Shown in pieces: positions 8,145 to 16,112 of a stretch of 34,591 bases of DNA. Below the pieces are notes generated by a model. It searched no databases, was not told where the DNA came from, and was given only the letters and a program-made list of their open reading frames with translations. The stretch's first letter is position 1, and each line of letters begins with the position of its first letter. A program made the position numbers and the translations under genes. The stretch is from an uncultured Bacteroidales bacterium (GTDB lineage Bacteria > Bacteroidota > Bacteroidia > Bacteroidales > Bacteroidaceae), in NCBI GenBank assembly GCA_902774005.1, contig CACYGK010000019.1:1-34591 (forward strand). Reading direction: 5' to 3'.

Positions 8145-8789
8145 ATGAAAAAATCAATCTTGAAAGTAGCACTTGCTACATCCCTGGCATTCATCATGCC
8201 ATCAGTATCAAATGCACAACTCGGTGACATTCTTAAAAGTGCAGCAGGCACAGCAGTACAGCAGGCAACAGGCAACTCCACAATTACCAACGTAGTTACC
8301 ACACTCCTTGGTACCAGCAATGTAACCGAGAAGAGCATCGTAGGCACATGGACCTATCAGGAACCATGTATCGCTGCCGAGTCATCCAACGTCCTCACAA
8401 AGACAGCAGCTGCAGCAGCAGTATCGAAGGCTCAGAGCGAACTCTCCAACGCACTCACCAAGGCTGGCATCAAAGCCGGAACATTGAAGATCACCTTCGA
8501 AGAGGGTGGTAAGGCTACCATCCTGCTGGGTAAGAAAAAAGTGGCTGCTACCTATAAACTCGACGGCAGCGACCTCCATCTCACACTTACAAAAATCAAG
8601 AAAACCATTAAGATGAACTGCAAACTCTCTTCCGGCAAACTCCAGCTTGCCATGAAGTCTGACAAACTGCTTACACTCGTCAACACCATCTCTTCTACAG
8701 CAGCTGCAGCAAGCACATCACTTGCTACACTCAACACTCTCCTGAAGAATGTTGACGGACTATACGTAGGACTTCAGTTCACCAAGTAA
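8145..8789 (+). CDS. DUF4923-like secreted protein
   Basis: A protein of 214 residues with a signal peptide (MKKSILKVALATSLAFIMPSVSNAQ). The mature part begins with a small-residue stretch, then a lipocalin-like opening SIVGTWTYQEPCIA, an alanine-rich helix with KTAAAAAVSKAQSELS, and a beta-strand region (TLKITFEEGGKATILLGKK). The order resembles DUF4923, a Bacteroidota family of unknown role. It follows the GH28 gene by 19 bases. Its last 30 bases overlap the 3' end of the convergent patatin gene. Confidence 0.7.
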   Translation: MKKSILKVALATSLAFIMPSVSNAQLGDILKSAAGTAVQQATGNSTITNVVTTLLGTSNVTEKSIVGTWTYQEPCIAAESSNVLTKTAAAAAVSKAQSELSNALTKAGIKAGTLKITFEEGGKATILLGKKKVAATYKLDGSDLHLTLTKIKKTIKMNCKLSSGKLQLAMKSDKLLTLVNTISSTAAAASTSLATLNTLLKNVDGLYVGLQFTK

Positions 8790-9599
8790 CTCCATGCCCT
8801 TCGTTCTTCCAAGGGCATAGACACGTCGCATGTCGGCTTCGTTCTGACACGTGCGACTGATATTCAAAGGTTCATCAGGGTAGATGAGCAGGGCGTTCCC
8901 CTTAGCTTCCTCTTCCTTGATGAATTCTTTTTGGCGGTTATACATCTCGTGCCTCCGTGCCATCATCTCAGCCACCTTCGGGTACTTCCTCATCAGCAGA
9001 CGGAATAGGATAGGGAGTTTCGAAGGTTTCTTCCTGTACTCCTCAGGTTGGGTCAGGATGACGATATTCCGTTCCCATCCCCGACTCTGTGCATAGCGCA
9101 GCGGAATACTGTCCACGATACCTCCGTCCAGCAGCATCCTGCCCTCCAACTCCACCGGAGTCGAAACCAGCGGCATCGACGACGAGGCACGAATCCATTC
9201 CAGTCCCTCATAGTCCATATCCTCAATCTGCTTATACACAGGTTCACCGCTTACGATGTCCGTGCATACCACATGAAACTCCGTCGAGTCTTTCCTGAAT
9301 GCCTCCCTGTCAAACACATCAATCTCCATCGGCAGCGTGTGGTATGCAAATTCCGGGTCGAGCAGGTTCTTAGTCCTCAGCAGAGTCCTCAGACCCATAT
9401 ACCGGGGTTCGTCCTTCATGGCGATATTATACCGCAGAGCCCTCCCCGGTTGGTGCGACTTATAATTGCATCCGAAGCAAGCACCAGCCGAAACACCCAC
9501 GATTCCATCGACCTTTATGCCCTCTTCCACCATCACATCCACAATGCCCATGGTGAACAGTCCTCTCATTCCTCCACCTTCCAGTACCAGTCCAGTCAT
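8760..9599 (-). CDS. Patatin-like phospholipase (RssA-like)
   Basis: A protein of 279 residues with every patatin hallmark: oxyanion-hole GGGMRG (8-13), nucleophile elbow GVSAG with S37, and catalytic aspartate in DGG (158-160). No signal peptide or membrane helix is seen, so it is probably cytoplasmic. Patatin-like proteins hydrolyse acyl esters of phospholipids or related lipids; the substrate is unknown. The reading frame extends 30 bases into the 3' end of the convergent DUF4923-like gene. Upstream is a 7-bp repeat array, then the terminator of the lipoprotein gene. Confidence 0.92.
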   Translation of the reverse strand: MTGLVLEGGGMRGLFTMGIVDVMVEEGIKVDGIVGVSAGACFGCNYKSHQPGRALRYNIAMKDEPRYMGLRTLLRTKNLLDPEFAYHTLPMEIDVFDREAFRKDSTEFHVVCTDIVSGEPVYKQIEDMDYEGLEWIRASSSMPLVSTPVELEGRMLLDGGIVDSIPLRYAQSRGWERNIVILTQPEEYRKKPSKLPILFRLLMRKYPKVAEMMARRHEMYNRQKEFIKEEEAKGNALLIYPDEPLNISRTCQNEADMRRVYALGRTKGMELLGELKSYV

Positions 9600-9615
9600 T
9601 TTTTACAAGTAAAAA

Positions 9616-9643
9616 AGTTTATAGTTTATAGATAATAGTTGGA
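9616..9643. repeat. Array of 7-bp units upstream of the patatin gene
   Basis: Units AGTTTAT, AGTTTAT, AGATAAT and AGTTGGA are in phase. They lie 17 bases before the minus-strand start codon, in the leader or promoter of the patatin gene. Confidence 0.6.
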
Positions 9644-9649
9644 TTTGCT

Positions 9650-9700
9650 AAAACTAAACAGCCCTGTGTTCCGCATTGTCAGGGAAACACAGGACTGCTG
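9650..9700 (-). terminator. Probable terminator of the duplicated-domain lipoprotein gene
   Basis: Inverted repeat CAGCCCTGTGTTCC (9659-9672) and GGGAAACACAGGACTG (9682-9697), pairing with a small bulge. Read on the minus strand it is followed by TTTAGTTTT. Confidence 0.6.
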
Positions 9701-9758
9701 ATATTGTCATGTAGCCCCTTCATCAGTCAGACTGCAAGAGATGCTACCTGAAATCTGG

Positions 9759-10469
9759 TTATCCGACAGTCTTTCTCAGATTATATACATCACGGTCATC
9801 ATCGTTAACGCGAGTCAGAGTAAGGTTAGTGCCGTTGAGAGTGATGTTGTAAATCTTTAACTCATTGTCACCATACTCTCTGATTTCCAACTGACCGTTG
9901 TTGTTGATTGTCCAAGTGAACTGCTTGTAATCCAGGTCGTGCTCGTATTGGTCGATTTCCTTCTTGCTGCCCTGGCCGTTCTGAGCAAAGCTGAATACAT
10001 AGATGTCGCTGTCGCCAGTCTTGCTTCCGTTCCATGTGCCCCACAAGTCGCGTGGAGCTACAGCACCGCTAGGAGTGTCGCTACCACCACCGCCAAAACC
10101 ACTTTTGTAGAGAACGTAAGTCTCACGATCGTCATCGTTGACGCGAGTCAGAGTGAGCTGATTGCCGTTGAGAGAGTAGTTGTAGATCTTAACGTCGCGA
10201 TCATATTCTGTGCCGACCAGCTGTCCGTTAGTATTGATATACCATGTAACAGCATCTCCATTAGCACTACCTGTAATCTGTCCGTTAGGACCCATTACGA
10301 ATGTGAAGAGGTGACCGTGGTTGTCATTCCAGCTACCCAGAAGAGAATTGTTGAAACCAGTAGAAGGTGTACCACCGTTCTTGTCATCGTCGTCACCACA
10401 AGAAGTGAACGTAAATGCAGCCAATGCAACAAAGAGCACTGACATTAAACTCAAAATGTTCTTTTTCAT
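9759..10469 (-). CDS. Lipoprotein with two tandem lipocalin-like domains
   Basis: A protein of 236 residues. The signal ends in a lipobox FTSC followed by acidic GDDDDKN, a sorting context common in Bacteroidota lipoproteins, so it is probably surface or outer-membrane attached. The mature part holds two similar units: LLGSWNDNHG...LTLTRVNDDDRETYVL and LWGTWNGSKTG...LTLTRVNDDDRDVYNL, about 111 residues apart, each with an INTNGQL or INNNGQL strand between. This is an internal duplication of a small beta-barrel resembling lipocalin-like DUFs. No function can be assigned. A good promoter lies upstream (10523-10555) and a terminator downstream, so it is a single-gene transcript. Confidence 0.8.
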   Translation of the reverse strand: MKKNILSLMSVLFVALAAFTFTSCGDDDDKNGGTPSTGFNNSLLGSWNDNHGHLFTFVMGPNGQITGSANGDAVTWYINTNGQLVGTEYDRDVKIYNYSLNGNQLTLTRVNDDDRETYVLYKSGFGGGGSDTPSGAVAPRDLWGTWNGSKTGDSDIYVFSFAQNGQGSKKEIDQYEHDLDYKQFTWTINNNGQLEIREYGDNELKIYNITLNGTNLTLTRVNDDDRDVYNLRKTVG

Positions 10470-10522
10470 GCCTTTTTTGATTTTGTTGGTTATAAAAAAT
10501 TTAAATTTGGTAAATTTCGGTG

Positions 10523-10555
10523 CAAACTTACGAATAAAATTTGATAACTATCAAA
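10523..10555 (-). promoter_or_regulatory. Promoter of the duplicated-domain lipoprotein gene
   Basis: Minus strand: TTTG (10555-10552), 21-base spacer, TAAGTTTG (10530-10523). It matches the Bacteroidota consensus and gives a leader of about 45 bases. Confidence 0.6.
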
Positions 10556-10613
10556 TAAAAAGCAAAAAAAGTACATTATTTATATGTAAGACCAGGTGAA
10601 ATGTCAGGGGAAC

Positions 10614-10821
10614 TTTCCCACTTTCCCACTTTCCCACTTAGGACATTTGGGTTTTTACGTTGTCTATGAAAGTGGGAAAGCTTGGGAAAGTAGAAAGTTA
10701 GGTAATAGGGAAGTTATTAATAGTATAATATACTTTATATTATATATATAATATAAAAATTTCTGCTTCAGAAATTTTCAGAATGCAGATGTCCTAAGTG
10801 GGAAAGTGGGAAAGTGGGAAA
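10614..10821. mobile_element. 208-bp element with perfect 33-bp terminal inverted repeats (MITE-like)
   Basis: Bases 10614-10646 and 10789-10821 are exact reverse complements over 33 bases. Each arm holds three tandem TTTCCCAC units, then TTAGGACAT on the left arm. Inside are a perfect 24-bp A/T palindrome (10734-10757), a 10-bp hairpin (10756-10765 with 10769-10778, loop CTT) and a further partial copy of the GTGGGAAAG unit near 10671-10690. There is no coding frame of note, and I find no clear target duplication in the flanks. It could be a non-autonomous transposable element or a structured RNA/DNA element; the size and long inverted ends favour the first. Confidence 0.55.
10734..10757. 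repeat. 24-bp perfect A/T palindrome inside the 208-bp element
   Basis: The sequence equals its own reverse complement over 24 bases (TTTATATTATAT and its complement). A/T palindromes arise easily by chance, but this one sits at the centre of the inverted-repeat element. Confidence 0.7.
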
Positions 10822-10910
10822 CCTAATGAAAATAATTCACATTACTTAACATTTGCAACAACCGCTCTTAAGGTATGCTTCTAAGCGGCTAAATTACCGC
10901 TCCTAAGCCT

Positions 10911-10977
10911 CGAATGTTCCGTGAGCCTGCCTCAAACGTTTGGTACGCCTGCGTTAAACGTTTGGTGCGCCTGCCAT
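10911..10977. repeat. 22-bp tandem repeat, three units
   Basis: Units at 10934-10955 and 10956-10977 share AAACGTTTGGT(A/G)CGCCTGC; a degenerate first unit starts at 10911 (GAATGTTCCGTGAGCCTGC). Each holds a palindromic AAACGTTT core. Just before it, CCGCTCTTAAG and CCGCTCCTAAG form another direct repeat pair (from about 10863 and 10898). No gene is visible in this gap. Confidence 0.65.
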
Positions 10978-11105
10978 GAAAAACGCCCCTTTTACATGGA
11001 TAAAATAACGATAGTGAACAGACTGATTTGCGCCTCACAAAACGCTCTGGATTCTTAACGAAAGTTAAATTTCAAAGCAGCTATGGAATCGCCTTGTTTG
11101 CGTCG

Positions 11106-11113
11106 TAAATTTG
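11106..11113 (+). promoter_or_regulatory. Probable -7 box of the DUF4450-type gene
   Basis: TAAATTTG followed by C matches TAnnTTTG and lies 70 bases before the ATG; no clear -33 box. Confidence 0.45.
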
Positions 11114-11130
11114 CATCGGGTTTGTATTTA

Positions 11131-11158
11131 GCTTACTGCTTACTGCTTACCGCTTACC
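11131..11158. repeat. Array of four 7-bp units upstream of the DUF4450-type gene
   Basis: GCTTACT twice and GCTTACC twice, in phase, placed between the probable -7 box and the start codon at 11184, so it would be transcribed in the leader. Confidence 0.75.
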
Positions 11159-11183
11159 GTTTTAAAATTCTAGCTATCGAATT

Positions 11184-14108
11184 ATGAGAAAGTTACTCAC
11201 CATATTTATTTTTGTTTTGATGTCTTTGTCGGAAGGCATGGCGCAAACAATGGAACGTACGATGAATTATCGTCCGGAGGGTAGGGCATTTGTCTGCATA
11301 AACGGGACGAACCGCTTCACGCGTGCTCTGTATGGCAGTCATACGGCTTATCGCATTGAGACGAGCGACCGCCCCGTGTTTGCTATCTCTGACGGCAAGT
11401 GGGCGAAGAATATTCAGTTCCGCGTCATCATCGATGGTGAGGCTTTCAGTCTCGATTCGCTTGACTATTGCAAGTCTGCTTATGAGGCAGGACGCAGGGA
11501 TTACTGGTTGAGCGATTCCCGCTTCCATGGCGGTTCGCTCCGTGTGTCGGTACTTGCATATCCCGACCGAGAGGGTGGGGTGTGGCAGTTCTGTGTCCAG
11601 GGTTTTCCATCTCCCATACGGATTGAAGGACGCGTGTGCAAGTCGCGTGCTACCAAACTGGTGCGGTTCGGTGACCTTGGCAGGATGGAACAGCCCGGTT
11701 GTTTCGAGGCTCAGGACAATCCTGTGTGGTTAAGTAGGACGCACCTCCAACTTACGGATGGAACGGGTTATATTGCCATTGAGGGTGACCAGTTGGCGAG
11801 TGGTGATTTCAGTACTGCATTTGCCGAGGCTGAACTCTATCGCAGTCAGTTGGCATCTACCATCACGTTTGATACTCCCGACCCTTATTTGAATACCATC
11901 GGAGGGGCTATGGTGATGGCTGCCGACGGGGCATGGGACGGGAAAGTATGGAACCACGGTGCTATAGGATGGCGAATGCCGTTGCCCGGATGGCGTGCTG
12001 CCTATATGGGTGATTTCCTTGGAATGCCCGACCGCCAGCGCATCCACTTCGATGCATATGCCAAGAGTCAGGTCACGGGGGTACCTGTAACCGAGCCTCA
12101 CCTTATGGATGCGGACAATAACCTTGCACGCGGTACTTATAAGTGGGGTACACCTATGTACAGCAACGGTTATATATGCCGCAATCCGGAACGTAACAAT
12201 CAGTTTCACCACTACGACATGAACCTCGTCTTTATTGACGAACTCCTATGGCATTTCCAGTTTGATGCCGACACGGCATATATGCGGCAGATGTGGTCCG
12301 TCATCAAGAGTCATCTCGCATGGGAGAAGAACTGCTGGGACCCTGACTCCGACCATCTCTACGATGCTTACTGCTGCATCTGGGCAAGTGACGCCCTGCA
12401 ATACAACAGCGGAGCCGTAACCCATTCCTCTGCCTACAACTATAGGGGAAACCTCCTTGCGGCACGTATAGCCCGAATCATGGGTGAAGACCCGCGCCCA
12501 TATCAGGAGGAGGCTGATGCCATACTCCGTGCCATGAACCAGCGGCTATGGCTCGCGGACGAAGGGCACTGGGCAGAATTTCAGGATTATATGGGTCGCC
12601 GTCTCCTGCATAAGGATGCAGCCCTGTGGTCAGTATATACACCCATCGACTGCGGTTCGTGCACTCCAGGGCAGGCTTATCAGGCAACACTCTATGTGGA
12701 CAGTCATATTCCCCATATTCCGTTTTCTGTCGATGGACAGCAGTATGCCACCATCAGTACTACCGACTGGCAACCATACGAGTGGAGCATCAACAACGTA
12801 GCGATGGCAGAGGTGTTCCACACAGCATTAGCCTACTATCAGGCAGGGCGCACCGAAGCAGCCTACCGACTGCTGAGAAGTAACGTGCTCGACTTCATGT
12901 ACCTCGGTAGCAGTCCTGCCAACTTCGGACAGATATCCTACTTTGACCGGGTGCTCGGTGAGAGCTATCGCGACTTCTCCGATGTAACGGGTATTGCCTC
13001 GCGTACCTTTATCGAAGGACTTTACGGCATCCGTCCCGAAGCACTTGAAGGGCGCTGCATCATACGTCCCGGTTTCCCTGCCGAATGGGATAGTGCCTCG
13101 GTACACACACCATACCTTGACTACACATTCCGTCGCTCCGACGGCAAGGATATCTATACCATACGTCAGCATTTCCCCCGTCCTCTGACCATCGTCATGC
13201 GTCAGAATACCGGTCAGGGACAGTATGTCGAAACCCTCTGCACGAGTGACAGTCTTCAGACCGTCATCCTGCCTGCGGTAGTGAATGCTGATGCACAAGA
13301 GCAACCAGGTACCGAACCCCTTGAACGTGCCCAGGGCAACGACTTTGACAATATCCGTCCCGATCGTTGCCAGACTGTAGATATAAGTCGGCAGTTCAAT
13401 GCCAACGTCACCGACATCTTCCGGAACCGATATCTTTCTCCCCGTTCACCTTATACCACACTCTGTCTGCCTACCCAAGGTATCGGTGACTGGTGCTCAA
13501 CCAAACGTACAGCGGATATTGATGATAGCGGACTGCGCAGTCAGAGTCAGAACGGAACGGTCAGTCTGCTTGACATACCATTCCGCACCCCTCGCGAGGG
13601 ACAAAACATTATTTTTACCAGTCTTTGGGATAACTATCCCGACAGCGTCACCCTTCCACTCCGCGGACGTGGTACACATCTTTACCTTATGATGGCAGGC
13701 AGTACCAATCCGATGCAGTCGCAGATGGTCAATGCTGAAGTGCGGGTACTGTATTCTGATGGCACCATCGACACCCTCCGTTTGCGCAATCCCGACAACT
13801 GGTGCCCGATAGAACAGGATTACTATCACGACGGCATGGCGTTCCGTCTTCCTTCGCCCCGTCCGGTGCGTTTCTCCCTGAAAACAGGTGTAGTGAGTCG
13901 TCAGCTCTCTCACGATTTGGCAATCAAGGCATCTGACAATGCAGGTGACCTGCCACAGAACAAACGTCCTGTTCTTTCCATCCCCGGTGGAGCTGCCCAG
14001 CTGCTTGATATGCCCCTTCGTCCCGAGAAGAAATTACGCAGCGTCACACTAGTCACCCTTGCCAACGACGTCGTCATTGGCATCATGGGAGTTACTGTTC
14101 AAAAGTGA
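11184..14108 (+). CDS. DUF4450-type predicted glycoside hydrolase, secreted
   Basis: A protein of 974 residues with a signal peptide (about 1-21, ending EGMAQ). The N-terminal 230 residues look like a beta-sandwich. The middle (about 230-640) is rich in helices with conserved aromatic and acidic segments (WNHGAIGWRMPLPGWRAAY, DLYDAYCC-like and SSAYNYRGNLLAARIAR), typical of an (alpha/alpha)6 toroid such as glucoamylase-like or rhamnosidase-like enzymes. A C-terminal beta-rich part follows. The layout fits the Bacteroidota DUF4450 group, whose members often occur with pectin-degrading genes. The catalytic residues and substrate are not known to me. It stands alone between repeat-rich DNA and luxS. 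Confidence 0.7.
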   Translation: MRKLLTIFIFVLMSLSEGMAQTMERTMNYRPEGRAFVCINGTNRFTRALYGSHTAYRIETSDRPVFAISDGKWAKNIQFRVIIDGEAFSLDSLDYCKSAYEAGRRDYWLSDSRFHGGSLRVSVLAYPDREGGVWQFCVQGFPSPIRIEGRVCKSRATKLVRFGDLGRMEQPGCFEAQDNPVWLSRTHLQLTDGTGYIAIEGDQLASGDFSTAFAEAELYRSQLASTITFDTPDPYLNTIGGAMVMAADGAWDGKVWNHGAIGWRMPLPGWRAAYMGDFLGMPDRQRIHFDAYAKSQVTGVPVTEPHLMDADNNLARGTYKWGTPMYSNGYICRNPERNNQFHHYDMNLVFIDELLWHFQFDADTAYMRQMWSVIKSHLAWEKNCWDPDSDHLYDAYCCIWASDALQYNSGAVTHSSAYNYRGNLLAARIARIMGEDPRPYQEEADAILRAMNQRLWLADEGHWAEFQDYMGRRLLHKDAALWSVYTPIDCGSCTPGQAYQATLYVDSHIPHIPFSVDGQQYATISTTDWQPYEWSINNVAMAEVFHTALAYYQAGRTEAAYRLLRSNVLDFMYLGSSPANFGQISYFDRVLGESYRDFSDVTGIASRTFIEGLYGIRPEALEGRCIIRPGFPAEWDSASVHTPYLDYTFRRSDGKDIYTIRQHFPRPLTIVMRQNTGQGQYVETLCTSDSLQTVILPAVVNADAQEQPGTEPLERAQGNDFDNIRPDRCQTVDISRQFNANVTDIFRNRYLSPRSPYTTLCLPTQGIGDWCSTKRTADIDDSGLRSQSQNGTVSLLDIPFRTPREGQNIIFTSLWDNYPDSVTLPLRGRGTHLYLMMAGSTNPMQSQMVNAEVRVLYSDGTIDTLRLRNPDNWCPIEQDYYHDGMAFRLPSPRPVRFSLKTGVVSRQLSHDLAIKASDNAGDLPQNKRPVLSIPGGAAQLLDMPLRPEKKLRSVTLVTLANDVVIGIMGVTVQK

Positions 14109-14113
14109 TTTTT

Positions 14114-14134
14114 AGTTTACCGTTTACAGTTGAG
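14114..14134. repeat. Three 7-bp units between convergent genes
   Basis: AGTTTAC, CGTTTAC and AGTTGAG follow directly after the stop of the DUF4450-type gene and before the end of luxS. Confidence 0.55.
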
Positions 14135-14141
14135 GAGTTTC

Positions 14142-14636
14142 CTAAGCGTCGGCAAAGGTTTTGCCGTCGGAGAGAGTGACTTGGAGTTTGGTGTATTCGG
14201 AGTGGAAGTCGTTTGTCAGACGGTCTAAGTAGCGACGGCTTTCCCAATGACACATGGGAAGGTCGTGGAGCAGGTAGTTGCCACAGGCATCGGGTGTGGT
14301 GGCAGGTACCTCGGTCTGGGTGAGTATCCACTTCAGACATTCGATAGTGAGACGGCGCATGTCTTCGACGGTGTAAGAGCCGGTCATGACGATGTACATG
14401 CCTGTGAGACAACCCATGGGACCCACATAGACTACGTCGTCCTTGGCACGGGAGTTGCGGAACCATGTAGCCATCAGGTGTTCCAGACTGTGCATGGCAG
14501 CAGGAGCCACGGCAGGTTCTTTATTCGGTTCGGTGATGCGCAGGTCGAAGGTGGTGAATCCTTTGTCTTCACGCGATACGTAGATGCCTGGCTTCAGTTT
14601 TGTGTGGTCGATAGTGAAACTTTGTATGACTTCCAT
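14142..14636 (-). CDS. luxS: S-ribosylhomocysteine lyase
   Basis: A protein of 164 residues, near the family length. The zinc site HSLEH (H49, H53 with E52) and C118 in ACGNY, and the catalytic cysteine C76 in GPMGCLTG, are all present. LuxS cleaves S-ribosylhomocysteine to homocysteine and DPD, the precursor of autoinducer-2, within the activated methyl cycle. The partner gene pfs is not in the window. Its promoter region is shared with the divergent rmuC gene and contains long palindromes; the leader also carries a 7-bp repeat array (14656-14690). Confidence 0.97.
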   Translation of the reverse strand: MEVIQSFTIDHTKLKPGIYVSREDKGFTTFDLRITEPNKEPAVAPAAMHSLEHLMATWFRNSRAKDDVVYVGPMGCLTGMYIVMTGSYTVEDMRRLTIECLKWILTQTEVPATTPDACGNYLLHDLPMCHWESRRYLDRLTNDFHSEYTKLQVTLSDGKTFADA

Positions 14637-14655
14637 GTTTTTTACTCCGTAAAAA

Positions 14656-14690
14656 AGTTATAAGTTAAAAATTAAAAGTTAAAAGTTTTT
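14656..14690. repeat. Array of five 7-bp units in the luxS leader
   Basis: AGTTATA, AGTTAAA, AATTAAA, AGTTAAA and AGTTTTT, in phase, between the probable luxS -7 box and its start codon. On the minus strand it is transcribed as a U-rich leader. Confidence 0.7.
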
Positions 14691-14697
14691 TGTGGTG

Positions 14698-14729
14698 CAA
14701 AATTGGGGATAATATAGAAGAATTGCAAA
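14698..14729 (-). promoter_or_regulatory. Possible luxS promoter
   Basis: Minus strand: TTTG (14729-14726), 20-base spacer, CAATTTTG (14705-14698), one base from TAnnTTTG. The -33 box lies at the left edge of the large palindrome. Confidence 0.45.
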
Positions 14730-14767
14730 TATATCCGTATATTTGCGCGACAAATATACGGATATAT
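14725..14767. promoter_or_regulatory. Nested palindromes in the luxS-rmuC promoter region (possible operator)
   Basis: Bases 14729-14745 and 14751-14767 are perfect 17-bp inverted repeats around the loop CGCGA. A second, overlapping palindrome pairs GCAAATATA (14725-14733) with TATATTTGC (14738-14746) around TCCG. Together they cover the putative luxS -33 box, the rmuC -7 box TATATTTG (14738-14745) and the first two bases of the rmuC start codon. This suits an operator for a dimeric regulator acting on one or both genes, or a leader hairpin that hides the rmuC start. Confidence 0.6.
14738..14745 (+). promoter_or_regulatory. Probable rmuC -7 box
   Basis: TATATTTG followed by C, a full match to TAnnTTTG, about 20 bases before the ATG, implying a leader of roughly 14 bases. 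It lies inside both palindromes. Confidence 0.5.
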
Positions 14768-16103
14768 GGAAATAACGATAGGAATTGCTGTTGTAATAGC
14801 AATAATTTGCCTGGTGTTGGGAGCACTGGTAGGTTATCTGTTTTCGCATGGTAAGACTGCCTCGCTGCAGGCGATGTTCGATATGCTCTCTGTTGAGAAT
14901 GAACGACTGAAGGGGGAGAAGGAGCAGATAAAACAGGAGTATGCCCAGCAGTTGCAGATGGAGAAGGATGAGTTTGCTCAGCAGTTACAGACCCTGAGAG
15001 AGGACCAGCGGAAGCAGGTTGAGCAACAGATTAATCTGCTGAAGGAACAGATGACGACGACGAGTGAGAAGATTCTGATGCAGCGTTCGCAGCAGTTATC
15101 ACAGACGAATCAGGAACAACTGGCTGCCATACTGAACCCATTGCGTACGGAGATAAACCAGATGAAGGAGACGGTGGACAAGAGCGGACGCGAGCATGCA
15201 ACGTCGATGGAACGACTTGACGCTAGTATTAAGGCAAATATGGAGAAGGCTAATATGCTTTCGGAACGTGCCGACCGGTTGGCAAATGCGCTGACGGGAC
15301 AGAACAAGACACAGGGTGACTTCGGTGAACTCAGACTGCGACAGTTGTTGGAGGACATGGGACTGGAAGAGGGTGTGCAGTTTGAGGAACAGACAACGAT
15401 GAAGGACAGTAACGGACGTGTGATATATGACGAGGAGGATGGTAGCCGAATGATTCCGGATGTGATTCTGCATTTCCCCGATCATCGTGATGTCATAATA
15501 GACTCTAAGATGTCGTTCACGGCTTATGTGGACTATCAGAATGCGCAGACGGACGAGGAGCGCAAGGCAGCTCTTGACCGCCATGTGGCTTCGGTGCGTC
15601 AGCATGTGAACGAACTGTCAAGGAAGAACTACAGCAAATATCTGAAGACGGACTCCTCGAAGCTCGATTTCGTAGTGATGTATATCTTCCAGGAGAGTGC
15701 GTTGCAGTTGGCTCTTGCCAGTGCTCCGACATTATGGAAGGAGGCATACGACAACGGAGTAGTCATTTCGGGCAGTCAGAATCTGTATATGATGCTGAGA
15801 GTGTTGGAGATGACCTGGAAGCAAGTGCGCCAGGTGGAGAACCAGCAGAAGATTGTGGAGGCTGCCAATTCGGTGATTGACCGTGTGCAGCTGTTCTACG
15901 AGAGGTTCCTGAAGGTGGACGAGATGCTTGAGAGAACCCGTGCGGCATTCAACGACGTGAAGACTGTAACGGCAAGCAGTGGACAGAGTATCACAGTAGC
16001 TGCCGGCAAACTGCTGAAGTACGGAGCTACGGAGAATCCGAAACGCAAGGCACGACTACCGAAGGAGGAAGAAGATGATGAAAAATTGATAATTGAGAAT
16101 TGA
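14766..16103 (+). CDS. rmuC: DNA recombination protein RmuC
   Basis: A protein of 445 residues. The N-terminus is one membrane helix (about 4-27), followed by a long glutamine- and glutamate-rich coiled coil (about 35-170) and the RmuC domain, recognisable from LTGQNKTQGDFGELRLRQLL, PDVILHFPDHRDVIIDSKMS and the VVMYIFQESALQLAL segment. RmuC proteins limit inversions at short inverted repeats and are related to PD-(D/E)XK nucleases. The last codons (LIIEN and the stop) lie within a 7-bp repeat array. The M16 peptidase gene begins 9 bases downstream, so they are probably co-transcribed. Confidence 0.92.
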   Translation: MEITIGIAVVIAIICLVLGALVGYLFSHGKTASLQAMFDMLSVENERLKGEKEQIKQEYAQQLQMEKDEFAQQLQTLREDQRKQVEQQINLLKEQMTTTSEKILMQRSQQLSQTNQEQLAAILNPLRTEINQMKETVDKSGREHATSMERLDASIKANMEKANMLSERADRLANALTGQNKTQGDFGELRLRQLLEDMGLEEGVQFEEQTTMKDSNGRVIYDEEDGSRMIPDVILHFPDHRDVIIDSKMSFTAYVDYQNAQTDEERKAALDRHVASVRQHVNELSRKNYSKYLKTDSSKLDFVVMYIFQESALQLALASAPTLWKEAYDNGVVISGSQNLYMMLRVLEMTWKQVRQVENQQKIVEAANSVIDRVQLFYERFLKVDEMLERTRAAFNDVKTVTASSGQSITVAAGKLLKYGATENPKRKARLPKEEEDDEKLIIEN

Positions 16104-16111
16104 CAATTTAA
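16084..16111. repeat. 7-bp repeat array across the rmuC stop codon
   Basis: AATTGAT, AATTGAG, AATTGAC and AATTTAA in phase. The array encodes the last residues of RmuC and fills the gap to the next start codon at 16113. Confidence 0.7.
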
Positions 16112-16112
16112 T

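Noticed and set aside
8760..8789. Regulatory meaning of the 30-base convergent overlap of DUF4923-like and patatin genes
   Set aside because: Short 3' overlaps of convergent genes are common and nothing else points to antisense control.
10863..10977. Possible CRISPR array
   Set aside because: The 22-bp units are contiguous without spacers of constant length, there are only three, and no cas genes are present.
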